In this document: piece after piece, positions 47,818-57,451 of the stretch
Layout of the letters: each line of letters begins with the position of its first letter
Numbering within the stretch: the first letter of the stretch is position 1
From: Pseudomonas sp. FP2196
GTDB taxonomy: Bacteria > Pseudomonadota > Gammaproteobacteria > Pseudomonadales > Pseudomonadaceae
DNA length: 64,000 bases
NCBI RefSeq assembly: GCF_030687715.1
Contig: NZ_CP117445.1
Location: forward strand, 2,538,501-2,602,500
Direction: 5' to 3'
Translations under genes and position numbers: made by a program
Notes under the pieces: generated by a model
What the model saw: only the letters and a program-made list of their open reading frames with translations
The model's database searches: none
What the model was told of the DNA's origin: nothing

Positions 47818-48351
47818 TCAGATGCACTTGAAATAGTCGAAGGGTTCGCGGCAATCGCAGCAGCGATACAAGGCCTTGCACGCGGTGGAGCCGAACTCGC
47901 TGAGCACTTCGGTGTGGGCGCTGCCGCATTGCGGGCACAGCACCGTCGGGCTTTCGCCGAGCAGCGTGCGTTTGCTGGCGCTGCCGTCCGGCGGGGCGAT
48001 GCCGTAGGCGCGCAAGCGTTCGCGGCCATCGGCGGTAATCCAGTCGGTGGACCAGGCTGGGGTCAACTTGCGTTCCAGTCGCGGCTGGTTGAAACCGGCG
48101 TGCTCCAGCGCCGTGCGGATGTCGTCCTCGATCACTTCGGTGGCCGGGCAGCCGGAGTAGGTCGGCGTGACCACCACGTGCAGATGCCCGGCCTGCCAGT
48201 CGAGATCGCGCACGATCCCGAGGTCGACCACGCTGACCACCGGCACCTCCGGGTCCATGACCTCGGCCAGGGTCGCCCAGGCCTTGTCCAGATCACCGCT
48301 CAGCGCTGGCCGGGCGCCGCGATCGCTGGTGATCAGTTCACCAGGTTGCAT
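47818..48351 (-). CDS. paaD: Phenylacetyl-CoA epoxidase accessory subunit
   Basis: 177 residues from MQPGELITSD; the longer frame to 48429 runs inside paaC. MIP18/DUF59-like domain (EVMDPEVPVVSVVDLGIVRD ~30-49, PTYSGCPATEVIEDDI ~62-77) and a C-terminal four-cysteine part (CPQCGSAHTEV..., YRCCDCREPFDYFKC). It is thought to mature the epoxidase metal centre. It overlaps the paaC stop by 14 bases. Confidence 0.93.
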   Translation of the reverse strand: MQPGELITSDRGARPALSGDLDKAWATLAEVMDPEVPVVSVVDLGIVRDLDWQAGHLHVVVTPTYSGCPATEVIEDDIRTALEHAGFNQPRLERKLTPAWSTDWITADGRERLRAYGIAPPDGSASKRTLLGESPTVLCPQCGSAHTEVLSEFGSTACKALYRCCDCREPFDYFKCI

Positions 48352-49099
48352 CGGGGTACGCTCTTGGCAGGAACTGCATTTCCGCGAGCAAAATGCCCAG
48401 GTGTTCGCTGTGCAGGCCACGACGGGCATTCAGGTAGAAATAGCTTGGCGCGGCCGGGACGGGCAGGGTGGCGCGAGCGAATACGGCATTGACCGTCGCT
48501 TGCCATTGCGCGGCGACAGTGGCGATGTCCGGGCTGATGCCGGCCGCGCACAGACGCTGTTCGCTGTCGTCGGCGGCAATCAGTTCGACGGTGAAACGCC
48601 AGACTTCCGGGATCGCCGCGAGCATGCGCTGATGGCTTTCTACGGTGCCGTCGCCCATGCGCTCGATCCACTCGCCGGAGCGGCGCAGGTGATAGGTGAC
48701 TTCCTTGACCGCTTTGGCAGCGATTCCGGCAATGCGCTCGTCGCTGGACTGGCTCAGGCCCTGCAACACCGGCAGGTGCCAGGCGTCGTAGAGAAATTGC
48801 TTGAGCATGGTCACCGCGTAGTCACCATTCGGTTGTTCGACCAGCAGCAAGTTGCGGTAGGCGCGCTCGTCGCGGCGGAACGCCAAGTGATCGGCGTCAC
48901 GGCCGTCGTTAAGCAACTCGGCAGCGTATTCCAGCCAGTTTCGCGCCTGGCCAACCAGGTCGAGGCCGACGTTCATCAGCGCCAGTTCTTCTTCCAGCGC
49001 CGGGGCCTTGCCGCACCATTGGCACAGACGCTGACCCTGAATCAGGGCGCTGTCGCCGAGGCGCAGCAGGTATTCGATCAGATCGGTTTTATCGTTCAT
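48338..49099 (-). CDS. paaC: Phenylacetyl-CoA epoxidase structural subunit
   Basis: 253 residues from MNDKTDLIEYLLRLGDSALI; GAGGTCGACC precedes the ATG. Ferritin-like helical protein of the PaaA/PaaC family (ELALMNVGLDLVGQARNWLE, KAVKEVTYHLRRSGEWIERM) that pairs with PaaA in the epoxidase but does not bind the diiron itself. Starts 8 bases after paaB. Confidence 0.94.
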   Translation of the reverse strand: MNDKTDLIEYLLRLGDSALIQGQRLCQWCGKAPALEEELALMNVGLDLVGQARNWLEYAAELLNDGRDADHLAFRRDERAYRNLLLVEQPNGDYAVTMLKQFLYDAWHLPVLQGLSQSSDERIAGIAAKAVKEVTYHLRRSGEWIERMGDGTVESHQRMLAAIPEVWRFTVELIAADDSEQRLCAAGISPDIATVAAQWQATVNAVFARATLPVPAAPSYFYLNARRGLHSEHLGILLAEMQFLPRAYPDATW

Positions 49100-49107
49100 G
49101 GTCGACC

Positions 49108-49389
49108 TCACATGTGCCCGACTTCGGCCGGCAGTTCGTAGAAACTGGCGTGGCGATAAACCTTGTCGTCGGCCGGATCGAACAACGGGTCTTTTTCATC
49201 CGGCGAAGAGGCCGTGATCAGCGCCGAAGGCACCACCCACAGGCTCACGCCTTCACTACGACGGGTGTACAGTTCGCGGGCGTTTTCGATGGCCATGGTG
49301 GTGTCGGCGGCATGCACGCTGCCGACGTGTTTGTGATTGAGGCCGTGCTTGCTGCGCACGAAGACTTCGAAAAGGGTCCACTGGGACAT
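49108..49389 (-). CDS. paaB: Phenylacetyl-CoA epoxidase subunit B
   Basis: 93 residues from MSQWTLFEVFVRSKHGLNHK HVGSVHA. An in-frame ATG three codons earlier (49398) is possible, but the GGAG spacing suits 49389. The core AIENARELYTRRSEGVSLWV VPS is conserved in the family. It bridges PaaA-PaaC heterodimers. A REP doublet lies between it and paaA. Confidence 0.94.
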   Translation of the reverse strand: MSQWTLFEVFVRSKHGLNHKHVGSVHAADTTMAIENARELYTRRSEGVSLWVVPSALITASSPDEKDPLFDPADDKVYRHASFYELPAEVGHM

Positions 49390-49432
49390 GTCATTCACTC
49401 CACATCAGTTCGTTTATCGCCGACGGACGCCC

Positions 49433-49519
49433 CTGTAGGAGCTGCCGAAGGCTGCGATCTTTTGATCTTCGGCGGCTTTAAAGCTGCCAAAAGATCGCAG
49501 CCTTCGGCAGCTCCTACAG
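49433..49519. repeat. REP doublet, type A
   Basis: CTGTAGGAGCTGCCGAAGGC and inverted GCCTTCGGCAGCTCCTACAG around ~30 bases, within the paaA-paaB gap. An intact example of the target type hit by the IS110 element. Confidence 0.93.
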
Positions 49520-49532
49520 GGCATTGCTGAGG

Positions 49533-50522
49533 TCAGGCAGCGTTCTTGTTGTGTTTTTTACGGGCGTGGGCGACGGCGGCTTCGCGTACCCAGGCGCCGT
49601 CTTCGATGGCTTTGCGGCGAGTGGCGACGCGTTCCTGATTGCACGGGCCGTTGCCCTTGAGCACTTCGTAGAACTCGCTCCACTGGATTTCGCCGAAGTC
49701 GTAATGGTCGCGCTCGGCGTTCCACTTCAAGTCCGGATCGGGGCAGGTGCAGCCCAGCAACTCAAGCTGAGGGATGGTCTGGTCGATGAAGCGCTGGCGC
49801 AGTTCGTCGTTGCTCTGGCGCTTTATCTTCCAGGCCATCGATTGCGCGCTGTTCGGTGAGTGTTCGTCGCTCGGGCCGAACATCATCAACGCCGGCCACC
49901 ACAGGCGATTGATCGCGTCCTGAACCATGTCTTTTTGCGCCTGATTGCCGTGACGCATCATGGTCAGAAGAATTTCGTAGCCTTGGCGCTGGTGGAAACT
50001 CTCTTCCTTGCAGATCCGCACCATGGCCCGCGAGTAGGGGCCATACGAGGTGCGCTGCAACACCACCTGATTGACGATCGCCGCGCCATCGACCAGCCAG
50101 CCCACCGCGCCCATGTCGGCCCAGTTCAGCGTCGGGTAATTGAAGATGCTCGAATACTTGGCCTTGCCGCTGTGCAACTTGGCGATTTCTTCATCGCGGT
50201 CGGCGCCGAGGGTTTCCATGGCGCTGTACAGATACAGACCGTGACCAGCCTCGTCCTGAATCTTCGCCATCAATTGCAGTTTGCGTTTGAGCGATGGCGC
50301 ACGGGTAACCCAGTTGCCTTCCGGGAGCATGCCGACGATCTCGGAGTGGGCGTGCTGGGAAATCTGCCGGATCAACGTTTGGCGATACGCATCTGGCATC
50401 CAATTCTTCGCTTCGATCTTGATTTCTGAATCGATTTTTTCTTGAAAGGCGCGTTCCTCGTCGGACATCTCCGAAAGGTCCTTGATGCGCTTTACGCCGG
50501 TTTCTACGAGCTGTGCGTACAT
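49533..50522 (-). CDS. paaA: Phenylacetyl-CoA epoxidase catalytic subunit
   Basis: 329 residues from [20 protein letters not shown]; the frame runs on to 50609 but AGAACAAAAATG context and homologue length favour 50522. Diiron ligands are visible in [19 protein letters not shown] and [20 protein letters not shown] and the later [13 protein letters not shown]. It inserts oxygen into the ring of phenylacetyl-CoA to give the 1,2-epoxide. First gene of paaABCDE; a GTGATAC motif lies 60 bases upstream. Confidence 0.95.
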   Translation of the reverse strand: MYAQLVETGVKRIKDLSEMSDEERAFQEKIDSEIKIEAKNWMPDAYRQTLIRQISQHAHSEIVGMLPEGNWVTRAPSLKRKLQLMAKIQDEAGHGLYLYSAMETLGADRDEEIAKLHSGKAKYSSIFNYPTLNWADMGAVGWLVDGAAIVNQVVLQRTSYGPYSRAMVRICKEESFHQRQGYEILLTMMRHGNQAQKDMVQDAINRLWWPALMMFGPSDEHSPNSAQSMAWKIKRQSNDELRQRFIDQTIPQLELLGCTCPDPDLKWNAERDHYDFGEIQWSEFYEVLKGNGPCNQERVATRRKAIEDGAWVREAAVAHARKKHNKNAA

Positions 50523-50581
50523 TTTTGTTCTCCGCCGCTGATTTTTCGAATGCATATTCGAGGGCATGGAGAACTTTATAA

Positions 50582-50588
50582 GTGATAC
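50582..50588 (-). promoter_or_regulatory. GTATCAC motif upstream of paaA
   Basis: GTATCAC on the coding strand (TTCCGTATCACTTATAAAG), also found before paaF (57542-57548) and paaY (57749-57755). Candidate operator of the PaaX repressor. Confidence 0.35.
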
Positions 50589-50755
50589 GGAAATTAATAT
50601 CAAACACAAAATAACGTGTCGTATGTTTTTTCTGTATCGCTTCCGATCAGTGGTGAGGGCTGGTTTCTGGACAGGCTAGTGGCCACTTAGTAGCATCTGC
50701 GTCCAACGGATCTTCTTTCTGCACGTCGTCCGGCGTGAAAATTCAAGGAATCGGC

Positions 50756-51235
50756 ATGCGCGACGTTTCTAATGGCGATAAACCCACGGTGGTGACGCTG
50801 GTCAATGGCGAAGCAACCCAGGTCAGTTTCAGTTCGGTATCCCTTGGCCAAAATGAAATTCGGGTGAACACGGCGGACGGCAATCGCATCGACGTGCAGA
50901 TGCCGGGAATGAACGTCGCGTTGCATTTCGATCTGGACGAAGCGGCATCCGCTCAAACGGCGGCTGAAGTCGAAAAACCGGCGCGGTTGTTCAATGTGGT
51001 AACCGTGCTGGTCACGCTGACGTTTTTGGTGGTTGTGGGCTCGGTTTCGTTCTGGCTGGGATTTATTCCGGCGGTGCTATTTTTTGGCTATCGCTGGCGT
51101 TCCGTGGCCAAGCACAACAAGCGGTTGGCGACGCAGCAAGCGCAAAGACCTGAGGCCACACAAGGGCAGCCCATAGAAAACGGCTCTGGCATGTCCCGCC
51201 AAGCAGTGCGCAACGCGTTGTCACGTAAACGCTAA
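50756..51235 (+). CDS. Hypothetical membrane protein inside the paa cluster
   Basis: 159 residues from ATG 50756 with AAGGAATC before it; a GTG at 50735 is also in frame. The N-terminal ~80 residues are soluble and beta-like (TVVTLVNGEATQVSFSSVSL GQNEIRV). Two membrane segments follow near 85-120 (VVTVLVTLTFLVVVGSVSFW LGF...), then a basic tail. On the opposite strand to the paa genes, between paaA and paaK. No link to phenylacetate is visible. Confidence 0.6.
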   Translation: MRDVSNGDKPTVVTLVNGEATQVSFSSVSLGQNEIRVNTADGNRIDVQMPGMNVALHFDLDEAASAQTAAEVEKPARLFNVVTVLVTLTFLVVVGSVSFWLGFIPAVLFFGYRWRSVAKHNKRLATQQAQRPEATQGQPIENGSGMSRQAVRNALSRKR

Positions 51236-51236
51236 G

Positions 51237-51274
51237 CAGCGAAGGCCTTGCACCTTCGCCGCTGTTATTGCTTT
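51237..51274. terminator. Bidirectional terminator-like hairpin
   Basis: GCGAAGG / CCTTCGC stem between the convergent hypothetical gene and paaK, with TTATTGCTTTT on one side. Confidence 0.6.
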
Positions 51275-52599
51275 TAAGCTTTCGCGCGTTTGTCGATCAC
51301 ATGACACGCCTTGCCTTCCGAGCGCTTGATCGAGAATGGCGGCTGCAGCAGCACCCGTGAACTGATCCCAATGTACGTCTTGATGTGCCGACTCAGTTCG
51401 CCGCACAGGGCCTTCTGCTGTTCATCGCTCAATCCCTGATGCTCTGCCTTGAGTTCGACGTGCACGTCGACGCTGTCGAGGTTGCCATTGCGATACAGAT
51501 GAATCTCGTAAGACTCGGAAAGCTGTTTGACCTTCAGCACCTGCTCCTCGACCTGGGTCGGGAAGACGTTGACGCCACGGATGATCAGCATGTCGTCGCT
51601 GCGCCCGGTGATCTTGTCGATGCGGCGCATCGGCCGCGCGGTGCCGGGCAGCAGGCGGGTGAGGTCGCGGGTGCGGTAGCGGATCATCGGCAGGGCTTCT
51701 TTGCTCAGCGAAGTGAATACCAGTTCGCCCATCTGCCCGTCCGGCAGCACTTCGCCGGTAATCGGATCGATGATTTCCGGGTAGAAGTGATCTTCCCAGA
51801 TGGTCGGGCCGTCGCGGGTTTCCGCGCATTCCATGGCCACGCCCGGGCCCATGATTTCCGAGAGACCGTAGATGTCGAGGGCGGTGATGCCCAGGCGTGC
51901 CTCGATGGCGCTGCGCAGTTCGGCGGTCCATGGTTCGGCGCCGAAGATACCCAGGCGCAGGGCCAGCTTATGCGGGTCTATGCCCTGACGTTCGATCTCG
52001 TCGGCGATGTTGAGCATGTACGACGGCGTGACCATGATGATGTCGGGCTGGAAGTCCTTGATCAGTTGCACTTGTTTTTCGGTCTGGCCGCCGGACATCG
52101 GAATCACCGTGCAGCCCAGGCGTTCGGCACCGTAGTGCGCGCCGAGGCCGCCGGTGAACAGGCCGTAGCCGTAGGAAATGTGCACCTTGTCGCCGCGTCG
52201 ACCACCGCCAGCGCGGATCGAACGGGCAACGATGTTGGCCCAGGTGTCGATGTCGTTCTGGGTGTAACCGACCACGGTCGGTTTGCCGGTGGTGCCGCTG
52301 GACGCGTGCAGGCGCACGACGTCATGCATTGGCACGGCGAACATGCCGTAGGGGTAGTTGTCGCGCAGGTCGGATTTGGTGGTGAACGGAAACTTCGCCA
52401 GGTCGTCCAGCGAGCGGATGTCGTCCGGGTGTACGCCCAGTGAATCGAAGCGTTGGCGATACAGCGGCACATTGTTGTACGCGTGGTTGAGGCTCCAGCG
52501 CAGACGCTCGAGTTGATGCTGGCGCAACTGATCGACGCTGGCAGTCTCCAGCGGATCCAGTTCTGGGTTGAGCACGGCTTGGGCAATTGGCATGTTCAT
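51274..52599 (-). CDS. paaK: Phenylacetate-CoA ligase
   Basis: 441 residues from MNMPIAQAVLNPELDPLETA (ATG 52599; 52593 is a second option). AMP-binding motif LHASSGTTGKPTVVGYT (~94-110), YGLSEIMGPGVAMEC (~242-256) and the C-terminal GRSDDMLIIRGVNVFPTQVE (~335-354). It activates phenylacetate with ATP and CoA, the first step of the pathway. About 100 bases follow paaJ, so it may have its own promoter. Confidence 0.95.
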   Translation of the reverse strand: MNMPIAQAVLNPELDPLETASVDQLRQHQLERLRWSLNHAYNNVPLYRQRFDSLGVHPDDIRSLDDLAKFPFTTKSDLRDNYPYGMFAVPMHDVVRLHASSGTTGKPTVVGYTQNDIDTWANIVARSIRAGGGRRGDKVHISYGYGLFTGGLGAHYGAERLGCTVIPMSGGQTEKQVQLIKDFQPDIIMVTPSYMLNIADEIERQGIDPHKLALRLGIFGAEPWTAELRSAIEARLGITALDIYGLSEIMGPGVAMECAETRDGPTIWEDHFYPEIIDPITGEVLPDGQMGELVFTSLSKEALPMIRYRTRDLTRLLPGTARPMRRIDKITGRSDDMLIIRGVNVFPTQVEEQVLKVKQLSESYEIHLYRNGNLDSVDVHVELKAEHQGLSDEQQKALCGELSRHIKTYIGISSRVLLQPPFSIKRSEGKACHVIDKRAKA

Positions 52600-52698
52600 G
52601 ACTTCACTCGAATTATTTTTGTGTTTCAGCCCCGGTTTCAGGGGACTCTGAGTGCATGCCCCAAGGATACCGCTCGGCACCTCGGGAATCGCGGTTCT

Positions 52699-53910
52699 TT
52701 ATTCGGACAAGCGTTCGATTACCAACGCAATGCCCTGGCCGACGCCGATGCACATGGTGCAAAGCGCATAACGGCCACGGCGCTCTTCCAGTTCATGCAG
52801 GGCGGTAGTGACCAGCCGTGCGCCGCTCATGCCCAACGGATGGCCGAGGGCTATGGCGCCGCCGTTCGGGTTGACGCGCGGATCGTCGTCGCCCAGACCC
52901 AGCTCGCGCAGCACCGCCAGGCCTTGGGCGGCGAAGGCTTCATTGAGTTCGATAACGTCCATGTCGGCCAGGCTCAGGTTGGCCAATTCCAGCACCTTGC
53001 GCGTGGCGGGTACCGGGCCGATGCCCATGATTCGTGGCTCGACACCGGCGGTGGCCATCGCGACCACACGGCCACGGGCCTTCAAGCCGTAGCGCTGCGC
53101 GGTCTGTGCGTTGGTCAACAGTAGGGCGCAGGCGCCGTCGTTGACCCCTGACGCGTTGCCGGCGGTGATGCTACCGCCCTCGCGAAACGGTGTTCCGAGT
53201 TTTTGCAGTTGTTCCAGCGTGGTGTCGCCGCGCGGGTGCTCGTCGTGCTCGACCACTGTGGCCGGGCCTTTGCGCTGCGCGATTTCCACGGCGACGATCT
53301 CTTTGGCCAGACGTCCATTGGCCTGCGCCGCCGAAGCACGTTGCTGGCTGCGCAGGGCAAAGGCGTCCTGATCGGCGCGGGAGATGTTGAACTGTTCGGC
53401 GACGTTTTCGGCGGTCTCCGGCATTGAGTCGATGCCGTAGGCTTTCTTCATCAAGGGATTGACGAAACGCCAGCCGATGGTGGTATCGAACAGTTCCGCC
53501 GAACGCGAAAACGCAGTTTCAGCCTTGCCCATCACCAACGGCGCGCGGGACATCGACTCGACACCGCCGACCAGCATCAATCCGGCTTCACCGCTGCGAA
53601 TCGCCCGCGCGGCAGTGCCGATGGCGTCCAGACCGGAGCCACACAAACGGTTGAGCGTGGTGCCCGGCACGCTGACCGGCAGCCCGGCCAACAGTGCTGA
53701 CATACGCGCGACATTGCGGTTGTCTTCGCCGGCCTGATTGGCGCAGCCGTAGATCACGTCGTCGACCTGGCTCCAGTCCACTTGCGGGTGGCGGCGCAGC
53801 AATTCACGCAACGGCACGGCACCGAGGTCGTCGGCGCGCACGCTGCTCAAGGCTCCGGCGTAGCGCCCGATGGGGGTGCGGACGGCGTCGATGATCAGAG
53901 CGTCATTCAT
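52699..53910 (-). CDS. paaJ: 3-oxoadipyl-CoA/3-oxo-5,6-dehydrosuberyl-CoA thiolase
   Basis: 403 residues. Thiolase catalytic set: [12 protein letters not shown] (Cys ~90), [28 protein letters not shown] (His ~353) and [10 protein letters not shown] (Cys ~389). It removes acetyl-CoA in the last steps, yielding acetyl-CoA and succinyl-CoA. Its start overlaps the paaI stop by eight bases. A PcaF role is excluded only by context. Confidence 0.93.
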   Translation of the reverse strand: MNDALIIDAVRTPIGRYAGALSSVRADDLGAVPLRELLRRHPQVDWSQVDDVIYGCANQAGEDNRNVARMSALLAGLPVSVPGTTLNRLCGSGLDAIGTAARAIRSGEAGLMLVGGVESMSRAPLVMGKAETAFSRSAELFDTTIGWRFVNPLMKKAYGIDSMPETAENVAEQFNISRADQDAFALRSQQRASAAQANGRLAKEIVAVEIAQRKGPATVVEHDEHPRGDTTLEQLQKLGTPFREGGSITAGNASGVNDGACALLLTNAQTAQRYGLKARGRVVAMATAGVEPRIMGIGPVPATRKVLELANLSLADMDVIELNEAFAAQGLAVLRELGLGDDDPRVNPNGGAIALGHPLGMSGARLVTTALHELEERRGRYALCTMCIGVGQGIALVIERLSE

Positions 53911-54352
53911 GGGGAGTCTCCTGCGCCAGCACCGTGCCGCGCACTTTGTAGGATTTGCCGTGGAACAGGGCGATCAACTGGCCCTGCTGGTTTTCAATGC
54001 GTACGTCGTAATTGCCGGTGCGGCCCGAGCGCGATTGTTCGGTGCAGCGTGCTGTCAGGGTGTCGCTCAAGCGGGCAGGGGCGATGTAATCGATGCTGCA
54101 ACCGATCGCCACGGTGGCGTCGTTGTAGCTGTTACAGGCAAAGGCGAATGCGGAGTCTGCGAGGGCGAACAGAAAGCCGCCGTGGCAGGTGCCATGGCCC
54201 TGGATCATGTCGGCGCGCACGCCCATGCCGAGGGTGCAACTGCCGGGCGCGGCGCTGATCAGGCGGATGCCCAGGCCCTGGGTGGCGGCATCACGCTCAA
54301 ACATCGTTTGCGCGCAGCGACTGGCGAGGCTCATGGCTTCAAGGCTGGTCAT
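53903..54352 (-). CDS. paaI: Hydroxyphenylacetyl-CoA thioesterase
   Basis: 149 residues from [28 protein letters not shown] precedes the ATG. Hotdog fold with the PaaI signature [25 protein letters not shown] (~49-73). It releases CoA from dead-end ring-hydroxylated CoA esters. It overlaps the paaH end by 14 bases; the longer frame above it is a shadow of paaH. Confidence 0.92.
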   Translation of the reverse strand: MTSLEAMSLASRCAQTMFERDAATQGLGIRLISAAPGSCTLGMGVRADMIQGHGTCHGGFLFALADSAFAFACNSYNDATVAIGCSIDYIAPARLSDTLTARCTEQSRSGRTGNYDVRIENQQGQLIALFHGKSYKVRGTVLAQETPHE

Positions 54353-55853
54353 GAAATGTGCTCCCTTCGGCCACTTTGCGGCGTAACAGCAGCGATGGCC
54401 GGTAGCGTTCTTCACCGTAACTGGCTTGCAGGTTGTCGAGGACGCGGTTGATGAGTGCCAGCCCGATTCGGTCAGCCCAGGCCAGTGGGCCTTGCGGATA
54501 ATTGACCCCGGCACGCATCGCCAGATCGATATCCGCCGCTGAGGCGACGTCGTGCAGCACGGTGTCGGCAGCTTCGTTGGCGAGCATGGCGACCGTGCGC
54601 AACACGGCCATCCCCGGCGTGTCGCTGAGCAGGCTGACTTGCAGGCCGGCGCGTTGCAGCAGGGCGATGCCTTGATCGCGAGCGCTGTCGCTGATGTCCA
54701 CTGAGCAACTGATGGCGATGCGTTTGGCGGTGGCGTAATCAAAGGCCAGATCAATCAGGATCAGGTTGCGCAGGCCGTCTTCCTTGGCGCGTTGACTGGC
54801 CATGCGGCCGTCGCTCAGGGCCAGAATGGCATCGCCGACTCTCAGCAAGCCGCTGCCGTCACGCTGGATGACATTGGTTTTCAGGCGCGGGATCAAGCCG
54901 CTCAGGGCGCCCAAGTCGCCTTCCACTACGCAGTTGTCGACCGGCGCATCGCTGCTTGTGGATTGCGCGTCGGGACGCTGCGCACCCTCGCTGTAATCAT
55001 AGAAACCACGACCGCTTTTACGCCCGAAGCGTCCGGCATCCACCAGTTCTTGCTGGATCAGCGACGGCTGGAACCGGGTGTCGCCGTAATAGGCGTCGAA
55101 CACCGAGCAGGTCACCGCGTAGTTCACATCGTGGCCGATCAGGTCGGTGAGTTCGAACGCGCCCATGGCGAAGCCGCCGGCATCACGCATCAAGGCATCG
55201 AGGGTGGCGCAATCGGCGGCGCCTTCCTGCAACAGGCGCAGGCTCTCGGCATAGAACGGACGGGCCACGCGGTTGACGATAAAACCCGGCGTCGAGCGTG
55301 TGTGTACCGGTTGTTTGCCCCAGGCTTTTGCCGTGTCGAACAAGGTGCCGGCGAGGCCGGGATCGCTGGCCAGGCCAGAGACGATTTCCACCAGCGGCAT
55401 CACCGGCGCTGGGTTGAAAAAGTGCAGGCCGAGCAAGCGTTCAGGGCGTTTCAGGCTGGCGGCTATGCGCGTGATCGACAGCGAAGAGGTGTTGCTGGCG
55501 AGGATGCAGTGTTCGCCGCACAGGCTTTCCAACTGAGCGAAGAGTGCGCGTTTGACCTCAAGGTTTTCGACAATCGCTTCGATGATCAGCGTGCAGTCGG
55601 CCAGCGCTTCGATGGCCTCGACTGCTTGTAAACGAGCAATGATCGCGGCGCGCTCGGTGGTGGCAAGTTTGCCTTTCTCGACGCGTTTGCCGAGTTGCCG
55701 GTCGATGCCATCGATGGCTTGTGCGGCGGCGCCGGGGCGGTTGTCCAGCAGCAGCACCGGATGCCCGGCCTGCGCGGCGACCTGAGCGATGCCGGCGCCC
55801 ATCGCACCGGCGCCGATCACGGCGATTTGGGCGTTGCGGTTGAGAGCGTTCAT
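54339..55853 (-). CDS. paaH: 3-hydroxyadipyl-CoA dehydrogenase
   Basis: 504 residues. NAD site IAVIGAGAMGAGIAQVAAQA (~10-29), active-site region LGLHFFNPAPVMPLVEIVSG (His ~142), and two 3HCDH C-terminal domains (TPGFIVNRVARPFYAE; GVNYPQGPLAWADRIG). It oxidises 3-hydroxyadipyl-CoA in the beta-oxidation part of the pathway. The start is two bases after the paaG stop. Confidence 0.94.
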   Translation of the reverse strand: MNALNRNAQIAVIGAGAMGAGIAQVAAQAGHPVLLLDNRPGAAAQAIDGIDRQLGKRVEKGKLATTERAAIIARLQAVEAIEALADCTLIIEAIVENLEVKRALFAQLESLCGEHCILASNTSSLSITRIAASLKRPERLLGLHFFNPAPVMPLVEIVSGLASDPGLAGTLFDTAKAWGKQPVHTRSTPGFIVNRVARPFYAESLRLLQEGAADCATLDALMRDAGGFAMGAFELTDLIGHDVNYAVTCSVFDAYYGDTRFQPSLIQQELVDAGRFGRKSGRGFYDYSEGAQRPDAQSTSSDAPVDNCVVEGDLGALSGLIPRLKTNVIQRDGSGLLRVGDAILALSDGRMASQRAKEDGLRNLILIDLAFDYATAKRIAISCSVDISDSARDQGIALLQRAGLQVSLLSDTPGMAVLRTVAMLANEAADTVLHDVASAADIDLAMRAGVNYPQGPLAWADRIGLALINRVLDNLQASYGEERYRPSLLLRRKVAEGSTFHDQP

Positions 55854-55855
55854 GT

Positions 55856-56647
55856 TCAGCGACCCTTGAACGCAGGCGTGCGTTTTTCCATGAATGCGCT
55901 GACGCCTTCGCGATAGTCCTCGCTGCGCCCGGCCAGGCGTTGCAGATCGCGCTCAAGTTCCAGCTGTTCGTCGAAGGTATTGCTGAGGCTGAAATTGAGG
56001 CTACGTTTGATCAGCGCCAGACCGTAAGTCGGTTGCGTGGCCAGATGACGGGCGAGGGTCAGGGCTTCGTCGCGCAACTGGACATCGTCGACACAGCGAT
56101 AAATCAAACCCCATTGCTCGGCCTGCTCGGCGCTCAGGCGATTGCCCAGCAGGGCCAAGGCCTTGGCGCGGGCCATGCCGACCAGTCGTGGCAGCGTCCA
56201 GGTGCCGCCGGAATCCGGGATCAGACCGATTTTGCAGAACGCCTGGATAAAACTCGCTGAGCGCGCCGCCAGCACCAGATCGCAGGCCAGCGGAATGTTC
56301 GCCCCGGCCCCGGCAGCCACGCCGTTGACCGCGCAAATCACCGGCATCGGCAGATCACGCAACTGGCGAATCAGCGGGTTATAGAAGGTCTCGATGGACA
56401 CGCCCAGATCCGGCGCCTCACTGCCCGGCGCCACATTGCGGTCGCTCAGGTCTTGCCCGGCACAGAAGCCGCGACCTTCGCCGGTCAGTAGCAGCACGCG
56501 CACTTCAGGGTTCTGCCGCACCTGCTTCAGCGCTTCTTTGACTTCCAGATGCATGGCGGTGTTGAAGCTGTTGAGCTGCTCGGGCCGGTTGAGGCTGAGC
56601 AGGGCGACGCCGGCCTCGATGGAAAACAGGATGTGTTCGCAGTGCAT
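55856..56647 (-). CDS. paaG: 1,2-epoxyphenylacetyl-CoA isomerase
   Basis: 263 residues, crotonase fold. Oxyanion-hole segments AGQDLSDRN (~64-72) and NGVAAGAGANIPLACDLVLA (~108-127) with the isomerase aspartate in KIGLIPDSGGTWTLPRLVGM (~142-161). It converts the epoxide to oxepin-CoA. It lies 33 bases after paaF on the same transcript. Confidence 0.94.
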   Translation of the reverse strand: MHCEHILFSIEAGVALLSLNRPEQLNSFNTAMHLEVKEALKQVRQNPEVRVLLLTGEGRGFCAGQDLSDRNVAPGSEAPDLGVSIETFYNPLIRQLRDLPMPVICAVNGVAAGAGANIPLACDLVLAARSASFIQAFCKIGLIPDSGGTWTLPRLVGMARAKALALLGNRLSAEQAEQWGLIYRCVDDVQLRDEALTLARHLATQPTYGLALIKRSLNFSLSNTFDEQLELERDLQRLAGRSEDYREGVSAFMEKRTPAFKGR

Positions 56648-56680
56648 GGGCAGGGTTCTCCGGGAGTTCGTTCGAATCGG

Positions 56681-57451
56681 TTACTGGCCGCGAAACTGCG
56701 GCGCACGTTTGTCCTGAAAGGCGCGGATGCCTTCATCGCGATCGGCAGTGCCGGCCAGCAACGTGAAGGCATGGCGCTCGAAACGCAGGCCGCTGGCCAG
56801 ATCGGTGTCCATCGCCTTGAGCAGCGCTTCCTTGGCCAGGCGCACGGCCAGCGGTGCCTTGGCGGCGATGGCGTGGGCGATCTGCAGGGCGCGTTCGACG
56901 GTGAATTCTGGTTGGGTGACTTCGCTGACCAGGCCGGCGCGCAGGGCGTGGCGGGCGTCGATGGCGTCGCCGGTGAGGACCATTTGCATCGCCAGGGACT
57001 TGCCGACCGCGCGCAACAAGCGTTGGGTGCCGCCAGCGCCGGGCATGATCCCGAGGTTGATTTCCGGCTGGCCGAAACGCGCGTCTTCGCCGGCAATCAG
57101 GATGTCGGCGTGCATTGCCAACTCGCAGCCGCCGCCGAGGGCGAAGCCGTTGACGGCAGCAATCAAGGGTTTGCTGAAACGGGTGACGGTTTGCCATGAG
57201 GCCTGACGCGGGTCGTTGAGGATGCCGACCAGATCGCGCTCGGCCATCTCCTTGATGTCAGCGCCGGCGGCGAAGGCTTTGCGGCTGCCGGTAATGACTA
57301 CGGCGCGGGTGTCCGGGTCGGCCTCAGCGGCGCAGAGCTCGGCGGCCAGCTCACTGAGCAGTTCGGTATTGAGGGCGTTCAAGGCCTGCGGACGTTGCAG
57401 GGTGATCAGGCGCACAGCTTGCAGCTGTTCGACGGCCAGGGTTTGAGGCAT
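56681..57451 (-). CDS. paaF: 2,3-dehydroadipyl-CoA hydratase
   Basis: 256 residues from MPQTLAVEQLQAVRLITLQR; the frame extends to 57640 through non-coding promoter sequence. Crotonase fold with the oxyanion segments AFAAGADIKEMAERD and FALGGGCELAMHADI, and both hydratase glutamates in place (GCELAMHADI, QPEINLGIMPGAGGTQRLLR). It adds water to 2,3-dehydroadipyl-CoA. First gene of the paaFGHIJ(K) unit, divergent from paaY. Confidence 0.92.
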   Translation of the reverse strand: MPQTLAVEQLQAVRLITLQRPQALNALNTELLSELAAELCAAEADPDTRAVVITGSRKAFAAGADIKEMAERDLVGILNDPRQASWQTVTRFSKPLIAAVNGFALGGGCELAMHADILIAGEDARFGQPEINLGIMPGAGGTQRLLRAVGKSLAMQMVLTGDAIDARHALRAGLVSEVTQPEFTVERALQIAHAIAAKAPLAVRLAKEALLKAMDTDLASGLRFERHAFTLLAGTADRDEGIRAFQDKRAPQFRGQ

